Origin: JAAURS01 sp044923475
GTDB lineage: Bacteria; Cyanobacteriota; Cyanobacteriia; Thermosynechococcales; Thermosynechococcaceae
Length of the DNA stretch: 64,000 nt
Assembly (NCBI RefSeq): GCF_044923475.1
Contig: NZ_CP137338.1
Location: forward strand, 3,658,001-3,722,000
Reading direction: 5' to 3'
Of this stretch, positions 26,037-33,506 are shown one piece after another. Position numbers and translations under genes: made by a program. Under the pieces are notes generated by a model. That model searched no databases. It saw nothing but the letters and a program-made list of their open reading frames with translations, and was not told the origin of the DNA. Every line of letters begins with the position of its first letter. The first letter of the stretch is position 1.

Positions 26037-26295
26037 ACAAAATCGGTATGGCGTTGGTAGAGACCGACTTCTTGGAGGTCAGTGCTTGACTTAAGCGATC
26101 GCCATAATTTTCTCAGCGTCTCAAGATACCAGCGTGAAGTTATTCCCTTGCCATTTTCCCCATTCTTGATAAAACTAGCAACCTTTGCCAGAATGCCCCT
26201 CGATTCACCCGATTCTTGACGATCGCCGCAAAAGCAAGAGATTCTAGAGATTTATCAGCCTGGGCGATCGCACTTCTAGGCAAAAATATCCTTAA
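26037..26295. other. Intergenic stretch between Rpn remnant and VapBC pair
   Basis: There is no convincing gene. It holds the second copy of the 32-bp repeat (about 26245-26276), two HIP1-like sites, and AT-rich DNA leading to the operator palindrome. Confidence 0.5.
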
Positions 26296-26319
26296 GTGAT
26301 GTATGATTATATACATCAC
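26296..26319. promoter_or_regulatory. Operator palindrome of the VapBC-type pair
   Basis: GTGATGTAT (26296-26304) and ATACATCAC (26311-26319) form a perfect 9-base inverted repeat with a 6-base AT spacer, 16 bases before the antitoxin ATG. This is the usual place for antitoxin autoregulation, and ribbon-helix-helix repressors bind such sites. Confidence 0.7.
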
Positions 26320-26335
26320 TCTGAAGCGCCACATC

Positions 26336-26602
26336 ATGCACCGAACGCAAATTTATTTGCCGGAAGACCTTCATGAGCGACTAAAAATGCGCTCAAGAGC
26401 AGATGGCCTAAGCATCTCCGAATTAGTCCGTCGTGCAGTCGAAAAAGACCTTCAACAGGAATCTTCAACCCGCAGCGCACGTCAGTTTTTTGAAACCCTG
26501 AAACCCCTCGAAAGTTTTGCAGACTGCGAACCAGAGCAATACGTGCGATCGCTACGGGATAACAGCCGCATCCTCAGGGACGAGCAGAATATCAATGGCT
26601 GA
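26336..26602 (+). CDS. Ribbon-helix-helix antitoxin (VapB type)
   Basis: ATG 26336 opens MHRTQIYLPEDLHERLKMRS, then LSISELVRRAVEKDL, the classical ribbon-helix-helix fold that forms dimers on DNA. The acidic C-terminal part (FADCEPEQYVRSLRDNSRIL) would wrap the toxin. The stop codon overlaps the toxin start by eight bases. An upstream start at 26303 would cover part of the operator and is less likely. Confidence 0.9.
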   Translation: MHRTQIYLPEDLHERLKMRSRADGLSISELVRRAVEKDLQQESSTRSARQFFETLKPLESFADCEPEQYVRSLRDNSRILRDEQNING

Positions 26603-26996
26603 GCGCTTACTATTGGATACCGATGTCATCATCAACTTGCTGAAGAAACATCCAGACACCGTTGAGCGCTTCATAGAGCTGTCAGAGCGCGGCACAATAT
26701 TTTTGCTATCGCCCATCGTTATCGCAGAAATCTACGCAGGCGCATTCAAACACGAACATTCTCAGATTGAAACCTTCTTTAGCTTGTGCCAACCCCTAAC
26801 CCTTGACGGAGAAGTTGCGCGTACGGCAGGACATTATGCCAACCGCTATCGAAAAGCATTTCAAGGGATTTCCTTAGAAGATTATTTTCTTGCGGCCACA
26901 GCCCATCAGCAACACTGCCCATTGTGGACGGGCAACCGCAAGCACTACCCCATGGATGATGTCGATCTGTTTCCAACTCAGCGATCGGTGTCGTAG
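26595..26996 (+). CDS. PIN-domain toxin (VapC type)
   Basis: The PIN domain shows the expected acidic residues: LLLDTDVIINLL near the start (Asp), IVIAEIYAGAF (Glu), ISLEDYFLAATAHQQHCPL (Asp) and a final DVDLF. VapC toxins are Mg-dependent RNases that cut tRNA or rRNA. Length is 133 residues, which is normal. It is translationally coupled to the RHH antitoxin just upstream, and both appear intact. Confidence 0.92.
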   Translation: MAERLLLDTDVIINLLKKHPDTVERFIELSERGTIFLLSPIVIAEIYAGAFKHEHSQIETFFSLCQPLTLDGEVARTAGHYANRYRKAFQGISLEDYFLAATAHQQHCPLWTGNRKHYPMDDVDLFPTQRSVS

Positions 26997-27022
26997 GTAG
27001 TTGTTGTTGTCTTCATCGAACC

Positions 27023-27172
27023 CATGACCTCAAACAGGCTGACCTAGCAGGAATCGTTGGTTCTCGCGACGTTGTCTCTGAGGTCGTTAACGGGAAGAGA
27101 GACACTAGCAAAGCCCAAGCTTCAGCCCTCGCTCGGCTTTTTCATGTCGATGTGGGGCTTTTCATGGCTTGA
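27023..27172 (+). pseudogene. HigA-like XRE antitoxin, C-terminal remnant
   Basis: The plus strand encodes about 50 residues, HDLKQADLAGIVGSRDVVSE followed by VVNGKRDTSKAQASALARLFHV. This is the helix-turn-helix core and tail of HigA-type antitoxins. No start codon or N-terminal half exists, and no HigB toxin is near. It is a truncated relic; overlapping frames here are shadows. Confidence 0.75.
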
Positions 27173-27234
27173 GGGATGGCAGGAGCGATCGCTTGTCTTA
27201 GCCATATTTAACCCGCTTCGCTGTAGACAACAAT

Positions 27235-28161
27235 TTACTTGAGTTGCCCTGCAAAGACCGCAATCAGAAGCGCTACCCCCAACGCCAGCCGATACCATAC
27301 AAATCCCCAAGTGTTGTGATTGCGCAGAAATTTGAGGAGCCAGGCAATGGAAAGGTAGGAAAACACGAAGGAAGAAGCGGTACCAATTAAAAGCGGTAGC
27401 AGCATATCGTGCTGCCCGAGGGCGTCTTTGCCTTGGACGAGGGTGGCAATGGTGAGAGCCGGAATGCCCAATAAAAAGGAAAACCGCGCTGCCGTATCGC
27501 GCTCTAGACCTAACAAGAGCGCAGCCGTTAACGTCGAACCAGAACGGGATGCCCCCGGCAGCAGGGCAATCATTTGGCCCAAGCCCACCAGAAAGCCGTC
27601 TTTGACCTCAAGCTGGTCGAAGTTGCGCTTCCGGCTGCCGATTTTCTCGGCTAAGGCCAACAGCAGGGACATAATAATGGCCATTGCGGCAATGAGCAGC
27701 GGGCTTTCTAAGGAAACATTCAAAACCTTTTTAATAAACAAGCCCACCGCTAAGGCCGGAATCGTCCCGACGATAATGCCAACCGAAATTTTCCATTCTT
27801 CCCGCTGCCAGTCTTTGGCCCGGAATGCGGCGATCGCCCCGGTCACAATCTTGAAAATATCCTGCCAAAAGTAAATGACCACAGCCACAACGCTCCCAAA
27901 TTGAATAGCGTCGGTGGCTTCCTTGGTCCAAAGGGCTTTCCATCCCAGAATATCGGTAAAGATGAGGAGATGGGCCGTACTGCTGATGGGCAAAAATTCG
28001 GTAATGCCCTGCACGATGCCTAAAATAACGGCCTGCACCCAAGTGAAGAACCCAATTTCGGCGGAGGCTGTGCCGGAACCAGGCAGTCCTGCGATCGTGT
28101 GGGAAACAAAATGTCCGAGGGTTGGGATGTCTGCGATCGCCACGGGGTTGCTCCATGCCAT
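27235..28161 (-). CDS. uppP: Undecaprenyl-diphosphatase
   Basis: UppP (BacA) removes a phosphate from undecaprenyl diphosphate, recycling the lipid carrier of peptidoglycan and surface glycans. The conserved motifs are GIVQGITEFLPISSTAHLL and LPGASRSGSTLTAALLLGL (active-site Glu, Ser and Arg). About eight membrane helices are visible. The N-terminus is about 35 residues longer than usual, so a start nearer GFFTWVQ is possible. It probably serves the polysaccharide genes downstream as well as cell-wall synthesis. Confidence 0.95.
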   Translation of the reverse strand: MAWSNPVAIADIPTLGHFVSHTIAGLPGSGTASAEIGFFTWVQAVILGIVQGITEFLPISSTAHLLIFTDILGWKALWTKEATDAIQFGSVVAVVIYFWQDIFKIVTGAIAAFRAKDWQREEWKISVGIIVGTIPALAVGLFIKKVLNVSLESPLLIAAMAIIMSLLLALAEKIGSRKRNFDQLEVKDGFLVGLGQMIALLPGASRSGSTLTAALLLGLERDTAARFSFLLGIPALTIATLVQGKDALGQHDMLLPLLIGTASSFVFSYLSIAWLLKFLRNHNTWGFVWYRLALGVALLIAVFAGQLK

Positions 28162-28312
28162 TAACTCTAAAAGTTTAGCGCCAAGACGGACATTTACTAG
28201 GAGCCGGGGTCCCTAATTGTTTGGCTTTTGGAGAATGAACGCGGGATCGCTTTTTCCCGCGAAATGCGGCGATGCCCCTAAACTGCTTCCCTATGACCTA
28301 ATTCCTCTGCCG

Positions 28313-28419
28313 TCAAAACCTCCGCAGCCGTCAGTCTTAAACTGGGGAAGGTTGCCGATGCGATCGCCTCCACTTTTGCGACACAAATGGCGATCGCCTA
28401 TGCTAAAAACATCCTCATC
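28313..28419. repeat. Degenerate coding repeat, copy A
   Basis: On the plus strand this 107-bp segment reads VADAIASTFATQMAIAYAKNIL before a stop. It aligns with 29298-29404 (VEIVDAIATTLTTQMAIADARNIL). Neither copy has a recognisable gene around it. They flank the PD-(D/E)XK-like gene as direct repeats. Confidence 0.65.
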
Positions 28420-28451
28420 TCATAAGTAGACCAGCATAACCGAAGTCGCCC

Positions 28452-29087
28452 TCAACCTCCTGTAGCCACTGCTTGCCCGTCCAAATTTTTTTCGCATTGT
28501 CGAAAAATGGATCGAAGAAGACCCAACAAAATTGACATTTCCCCAATCCCATACAGTAACGATTCGCTCAACTCTTTATTAACCTCTAGTCGATAGAATT
28601 TCCAGCCCTCGCCATTAGTGACAATGCCATAGATATCAATGATTTTTCCCAATTGTTGACAGATCGATCGACAGGTCTGCATCTCCACCAAACACTGAGC
28701 CGCCCCCTGTTCAAAATCATCTTTTTTTGCCTCAATTACGCACACAAAGGGAGCTTCTAAATAAGCCCGACGCTCAGCAATTAAGTAGTCTGCATTGCCA
28801 CAAACATCATCCCCTTCCAAATAAGCACCCTTCCAGACCTTGAGGCGATCGAATCCCTCTAATCCCTCCTCACAGATGGCATCAATCAACAACGTCTTAG
28901 ACACTTCTAGACTTTCTAAGTCAAATCGTTGTAGCCTCTCTAGTCTTTGTCGAAAAAAGTCGCTAATGGGAATAGGCTGTGCCTCAATTGCCCAGCGCTT
29001 GAGATCTGTTACCCCCAAGTACTTAAATGCTTCCCGGTAAGTGAAGCTAGAAAAAGGTTTTTTTCGCTGTTGGATTGCCTGGACCAT
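28452..29087 (-). CDS. PD-(D/E)XK nuclease-like hypothetical protein
   Basis: This 211-residue cytosolic protein contains ADYLIAERRAYLEAPFVCVI followed by EAKKDDFEQGAAQCLVEMQ. The D...ExK pattern followed by a Gln-containing helix is typical of PD-(D/E)XK nucleases. No signal peptide or membrane segment is seen. Related stand-alone proteins are common in cyanobacteria and have no assigned target. It lies between the two copies of a 107-bp repeat, consistent with acquisition or duplication as a unit. Confidence 0.65.
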   Translation of the reverse strand: MVQAIQQRKKPFSSFTYREAFKYLGVTDLKRWAIEAQPIPISDFFRQRLERLQRFDLESLEVSKTLLIDAICEEGLEGFDRLKVWKGAYLEGDDVCGNADYLIAERRAYLEAPFVCVIEAKKDDFEQGAAQCLVEMQTCRSICQQLGKIIDIYGIVTNGEGWKFYRLEVNKELSESLLYGIGEMSILLGLLRSIFRQCEKNLDGQAVATGG

Positions 29088-29524
29088 AGGGATTATCCTG
29101 CATCTCTAGGTTTACTACAATTATGCTCTGTCCTGTCAATGAAGGGCTAATACAGCTTCCATCGAATCGTAAATAATGGATGAAGCCATCCATCGCAGAT
29201 TGCGTGAGCCATGGCCTGTATGAGCATTTCGACCCAACTTCGACAAAAAGTAATGTTGACGCGCTCGCCCTCTTCACCCCCACTTATTCCGCCACCATCA
29301 AAATCTCCACTGCCAATAGGCTCAGTTCAGTGGAAATTGTAGATGCGATCGCCACAACTTTAACGACACAAATGGCGATTGCTGACGCTAGAAATATCCT
29401 CATCCCAGGGTGGTCCAGCAGGACCTCGCCCCTTCAAGCTTCCTATTCCGCCTCAGCCTGTTCTTCAAAACGGCCTTGACGAGCGTGCTTAAGACATTGT
29501 GAAAAAGCACGGTCAGATACCCCC
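29088..29524. other. Stretch with degenerate repeat and doubtful open frame
   Basis: It contains copy B of the repeat (29298-29404). A plus-strand open frame (29180-29479) runs through it, but it has no recognisable domain, no ribosome-binding site and low-complexity ends, so I do not call it a gene. Confidence 0.5.
29298..29404. repeat. Degenerate coding repeat, copy B
   Basis: This is the partner of 28313-28419. GATGCGATCGCC and GACACAAATGGCGAT are shared exactly, and the same frame stays open in both copies. Confidence 0.65.
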
Positions 29525-30325
29525 ATGGGGGATATTGCGTGTTATCGTTACATAGATACACAAAGACCTCATACTACTTTGTCAGCAACCATCTCGCCCC
29601 CCGTCATTTCTGCCAGCGTGCAGACCCCAGCAGCAGCACCTATGGTTCAAGACGTCGGCCTCGGCTCTCGGCTGAGCTGGCGTTTTTTTGGACTAGCCGC
29701 TTTCTTGGTTTCGATTCCAGTATTTATTCAAGCGCCCTTGGTTCGCCAGTGGCCCTGGGTGAGCCTGGTGCTGACGCTAGGCTGGATTGCCTTTGGATAT
29801 ACGCTTTGCCGCAAGTCTAGCAACCCCCTCTACGGCGATTTGGTTTTGGGATTTACCTGGAGTTGGTTTGCCGGATCCATCTATTGGGGATGGTTTCGGT
29901 GGGAACCCTTCATTCATTTGCCGATCGAGTCCGTGGGCGTCCCCTTTGCCCTTTGGGCGCTGATGCAGCAGCGGTATCGGGTCGGCGCATTCTTTTACTT
30001 AGGCTCCCTGTGGGGCACGGCCATTACGGATGGCTATTTTTATCTTTTAGGACTCATTCCCTTCTGGCGTCAGGTCATGCAGGTTGAGGTGCGAGACTCC
30101 TTGCCGATTTTGCAAACGGCGCTGCTCCAAATTCAAACTGTCAGCGGGGCGCTGTGGGCAGGTGCGCTAATCCTGGTGTTGTGCGTCAGCGGTCTCCTGC
30201 CCTTGGTCAGCCGTCGGGTATGGCGCGGCCAGCACGAAGCGCTGCACTGGTGGGCATTTATGGGAGCGGTCTTAAGTACGCTGGTGGTAGACGGCCTGTT
30301 CTGGTTCGCCGTGCGCTTTGCCTAA
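29525..30325 (+). CDS. DUF3120 membrane protein
   Basis: DUF3120 is a cyanobacterial membrane-protein family of unknown function. The core begins LSWRFFGLAAFLVSIPVFIQAPLVR and continues with about six membrane helices (AFGYTLC, DLVLGFTWSWFAGSIYWGW, FFYLGSLWGTAITDGYFYLLG, and a last helix VDGLFWFAVRFA). The first 40 residues are polar and may be untranslated: ATG 29642 (MVQDVGLG) is the alternative start. The cyclo-ligase gene follows by about 20 bases and is probably co-transcribed. Confidence 0.82.
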   Translation: MGDIACYRYIDTQRPHTTLSATISPPVISASVQTPAAAPMVQDVGLGSRLSWRFFGLAAFLVSIPVFIQAPLVRQWPWVSLVLTLGWIAFGYTLCRKSSNPLYGDLVLGFTWSWFAGSIYWGWFRWEPFIHLPIESVGVPFALWALMQQRYRVGAFFYLGSLWGTAITDGYFYLLGLIPFWRQVMQVEVRDSLPILQTALLQIQTVSGALWAGALILVLCVSGLLPLVSRRVWRGQHEALHWWAFMGAVLSTLVVDGLFWFAVRFA

Positions 30326-30347
30326 ACGGTAGGGAGCGATTGCAGTT

Positions 30348-30956
30348 GTGACTCGATCTTCCGATATATTCCCTACAGTAGCGGCCAAAAAAGCCCTGCG
30401 GAAGCAGCTATTGGCCCAACGTCGAGCATTGACGGCTGACGCATGGAAATTCAAAAGCGACGCAATTTGCCTGAAATTAGCCCAATCAGAATGGGTGCAG
30501 AATGCTCAGACGATCTTGGTGTATTGGGGCGATCGCCAGGAACCGGATCTCAGACCGCTTTGGGAGCACCATTTCCCAGATAAACAGTGGGGGCTGCCCC
30601 GGTGCGTCGAAAAACAATTGGTGTGGCACCGATGGCAGCCAATGGAGGCAAATCAGCTTCAGCCTGGCCCCTACGGTATTTTAGAACCGCTGCCTACGCT
30701 GCCGATTCTGCTACCCAGCGCCGTAGATTTGATTCTGGTACCTGCGGTGGGCTGCGATCGCCGGGGATTTCGGTTGGGCTATGGTGGCGGATTCTACGAT
30801 CGGCTGTTCGGCGATCCAGCCTGGGCCAACATCCCGACGATTGGAATTGTGTTCGAGTTCGCTTTCCTCGCAGAACTGACGCCCGATCCGTGGGATTATC
30901 CCCTGAAAGCGGTTTGCACGGAACTCGGCATGACGTTGTCGCGCTTGCGCCGATAA
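30348..30956 (+). CDS. 5-formyltetrahydrofolate cyclo-ligase
   Basis: This enzyme converts 5-formyl-THF to 5,10-methenyl-THF using ATP, returning it to one-carbon metabolism. The N-terminus has KKALRKQLLAQRRAL. The diagnostic block is DLILVPAVGCDRRGFRLGYGGGFYDRLF, which binds ATP-Mg. The start is GTG 30348. Length (202 residues) is typical. Confidence 0.94.
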   Translation: MTRSSDIFPTVAAKKALRKQLLAQRRALTADAWKFKSDAICLKLAQSEWVQNAQTILVYWGDRQEPDLRPLWEHHFPDKQWGLPRCVEKQLVWHRWQPMEANQLQPGPYGILEPLPTLPILLPSAVDLILVPAVGCDRRGFRLGYGGGFYDRLFGDPAWANIPTIGIVFEFAFLAELTPDPWDYPLKAVCTELGMTLSRLRR

Positions 30957-31160
30957 AGGTCGCAAACATTGCATCGTAGAGCGTCTTTCAGGATCCGTGC
31001 CAAAGCGATACGCGGAACGATCGTCCATTAACCGACTCTGCGCTGAATGTCAGACAACTGCTCGTAAAGCAGTTAACGAAACGCTTTGCAAAGATCGGGA
31101 ACCTGCTAATAGATCGAGCATTCTGGGGAATCATAACCCCCAACACTGCCCCTTCATCCA

Positions 31161-32450
31161 ATGAAAGCAAGTCTTCCGATCGGTGCAAACTATTGGCGCG
31201 CGGCGATCGCCCTCACCCTCGCCCTCACCCTAGGCAGCAGCGTCCGCGCCCAACCGTCCCTAGAGCGAGAAGCCATCGCCCTGCGCCCGCTGGGTCCCAA
31301 AGGATTGCAACAATTCCTCAACGCCCACAGCAAAGAACTCGCCGCAACCCTACCGCCCAAACCCCTCCGCGATGCCCTCGATCGCCTCTGCCAGCAGCGC
31401 GACTGCTACGCCTCCCGCCTCTACTGGTTCACCGACCTCGACCGAGCCAAAGCCGCAGCCGCAATCAGCGGCAAACCCATCCTCTCCTTACGCCTCCTGG
31501 GGAACCTCGATCGAGACCTGAGCTGCGCCAACAGTCGTTTCTTTCGGGTCGCGCTGTATCCCAATGCCGAGATTTCTAAAGTCTTGCGCGATCGCTTCAT
31601 CCTCCATTGGCAGTCTGTCCGTCCCGTCCCCAAAGTCACCATCGACTTTGGCGATGGCCGCAAACTAGAGCGCACGCTTACAGGCAATAGCATTCACTAC
31701 ATCCTGGATGCCTCCGGTCGCCCTGTCGACGCCATTCCGGGGCTTTATGGACCTCAGGCTTTTCTGCGCCAGTTGCAGCAAAGCGAGGGAGTTGCAAAAA
31801 CCATTGCGACCCAAACCGATCGAGATCGCAATATTACGCTGAAGAACTATTACGGCGATCGCCTCAACGCAATCCAATCGCAATGGTCGACCGATCTCGC
31901 TCAATTGGGGCTGAAAGTGCCAGCTCGTCTGGCATTAGAAATGCCGAGCAGCGATTCGGGGATTCTGCCTAGAGCCGATCGGGCCGGAACCTTTGCCGCC
32001 GCTAAAATGGCAGTTGAAAACCCGATCGTTTCATCCGCGCTGAATCAAAGAACCTTGGCTCAAATGACCGATCGGGTAACCTGGGAAAAATTGGCCCAAC
32101 GCTATGCCAGCGATGCAAAACTAGATGCTCGCAGTCTGGATCTCATTCGAGCCAAGCAAGCGGCAGGGGCGATCGCCGCACCCCAAACCGCCGCTCAGTC
32201 CAGATCTGTGCCATCCATCGCGAGATCCTTCGAGTCCGCAATGGCCCTAGATACGGTTAGGAACGAGTATTTGCTGCACGCTCAACTTTACAGGTGGTTC
32301 CTGCAAGATCCTAAAACCCAGAATGCGGACGCGCTGAATGACAGGGTATATGCAGAACTGTTTTTAACGCCCAAAACAGATCCCTGGCTGGGATTGCTGC
32401 CGGGCGATAGCTACAGTGCGTTGGACAATGACGGGATCTCAACGCGCTGA
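31161..32450 (+). CDS. Secreted protein with thioredoxin-like region
   Basis: A signal peptide is visible (WRAAIALTLALTLGSSVRAQ, cleavage near residue 30). Residues about 85-210 look thioredoxin-like: RAKAAAAISGKPILSLRLLG, then LRDRFILHWQSVRPVP and HYILDASGRPVDAIPGLYGP. This resembles DUF255-type and TlpA-like folds, but there is no CxxC pair at the usual place. The remaining C-terminal half is helical and unassigned. The protein would act in the periplasm; its role is unknown. It is rich in HIP1 sites, so it is native. Confidence 0.65.
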   Translation: MKASLPIGANYWRAAIALTLALTLGSSVRAQPSLEREAIALRPLGPKGLQQFLNAHSKELAATLPPKPLRDALDRLCQQRDCYASRLYWFTDLDRAKAAAAISGKPILSLRLLGNLDRDLSCANSRFFRVALYPNAEISKVLRDRFILHWQSVRPVPKVTIDFGDGRKLERTLTGNSIHYILDASGRPVDAIPGLYGPQAFLRQLQQSEGVAKTIATQTDRDRNITLKNYYGDRLNAIQSQWSTDLAQLGLKVPARLALEMPSSDSGILPRADRAGTFAAAKMAVENPIVSSALNQRTLAQMTDRVTWEKLAQRYASDAKLDARSLDLIRAKQAAGAIAAPQTAAQSRSVPSIARSFESAMALDTVRNEYLLHAQLYRWFLQDPKTQNADALNDRVYAELFLTPKTDPWLGLLPGDSYSALDNDGISTR

Positions 32451-32491
32451 AGGTTGCCGATGGGTTCGCAAGTCCAGGCGCTTTGGATGTT

Positions 32492-33223
32492 TCAGCTCCG
32501 AAATAATCGACTGTAGAGCGTTTCATGGGCCATACTCGCAAGTGAAAGTCCCCAACCGCAACTTTCTAAGTTCTCGTCGGGTAATTGCAAAATCTCTTCA
32601 GCAGAGGTGTGAATTGCGAACTCGAGATTTAAAAGGAGTTGCTGCCCTGCGGTTTGCCCGAGCGGGATTAACTTAATTCCCGCACTTGTGAGATTGGTCG
32701 CCCAGCTTTGCAAGTAACCCAGGAGTGCATCGGTCGGCTCGATTTGCCATGCTGCCGCAACAATACCAAAGGCAATCGCAAAGTTACATTCTCGGGCAAA
32801 CAGCTCGTGCAAAATCGGCCAGGATTTATCCGCCCTATTGCCCTGCATCGGATCGTCTAGGTCCAGCAGCAGCCGCAATAGCGATCGCCCCATCTGCCAG
32901 CTTTGCAAGCGCAGCTCCTCCGTATCGCGAGCCGCCGACCACCAGTCATTCCAAGCCAACAGCGCAGGACCATCCCGATCTTTTGCGACGCGACAGGCCC
33001 GTAACATCACGCCCGCCTCCATCCGCATCGCCCCGCAGCGCAGTTCTTGCGTCATCCAATCTTGAAGCGCAGCAGCAGAATCGATGCATCGAGACTCCAC
33101 GAGAAATTCCAACCCCTCGGAGTAGCTGTAGGCTCCTACGGGAAGGGTCGAGCTTGCAAGCTGAAGGAGTCTCAGCAACGGAAAAGAGGTCGAACTTGGA
33201 TTCAGCAAAATTTTGTCGCCCAT
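32492..33223 (-). CDS. ureF: Urease accessory protein UreF
   Basis: UreF is the chaperone that, with UreD and UreG, delivers nickel to urease. Family blocks are LLQLASSTLPVGAYSYSEGLE, then MEAGVMLRACR, RDTEELRLQSWQMGRSLLRL and the C-terminal LPLGQT-like segment LIPLGQTAGQQLL. I start at ATG 33223 (MGDKILLN); an upstream start at 33295 adds 24 poorly conserved residues. No other urease gene is in the window, which is normal in cyanobacteria, where ure genes are often scattered. Confidence 0.92.
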   Translation of the reverse strand: MGDKILLNPSSTSFPLLRLLQLASSTLPVGAYSYSEGLEFLVESRCIDSAAALQDWMTQELRCGAMRMEAGVMLRACRVAKDRDGPALLAWNDWWSAARDTEELRLQSWQMGRSLLRLLLDLDDPMQGNRADKSWPILHELFARECNFAIAFGIVAAAWQIEPTDALLGYLQSWATNLTSAGIKLIPLGQTAGQQLLLNLEFAIHTSAEEILQLPDENLESCGWGLSLASMAHETLYSRLFRS

Positions 33224-33506
33224 CCTTAGCTTGCGAATCAGAGGCATCCTCAGCTTACCGCCAGAAGATCGTTCGATCCACGAACGCCTCGCCACCCCGC
33301 ACCCTCAACATCAAACTTTCTGAAATCGATCGCCCTTTTAGCCGTCGCGGCAAGTTCCACACGAGAATCGGGTATCCTCACTGCTGAGGGCAACGCGCGA
33401 TCTGTACAGACAGACTCGACCTGGCGAACGACTAAAGCCTAAGGGCTATAAGAAACGTCGCGCTTCGCGTCCTTCTCTCCGCCAATGTCCTTCCCCAAAA
33501 GCTGCC

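Noticed and set aside
27057..27242. Plus-strand open frame of 61 codons
   Set aside because: It is an out-of-frame overlap of the HigA remnant, with no domain of its own.
28217..28429. Plus-strand open frame of 70 codons before the PD-(D/E)XK gene
   Set aside because: Proline/serine-rich translation in a frame different from the conserved repeat peptide; no ribosome-binding site.
29180..29479. Plus-strand open frame of 99 codons
   Set aside because: It runs through the degenerate repeat; ends are low complexity and no homologous start is visible.
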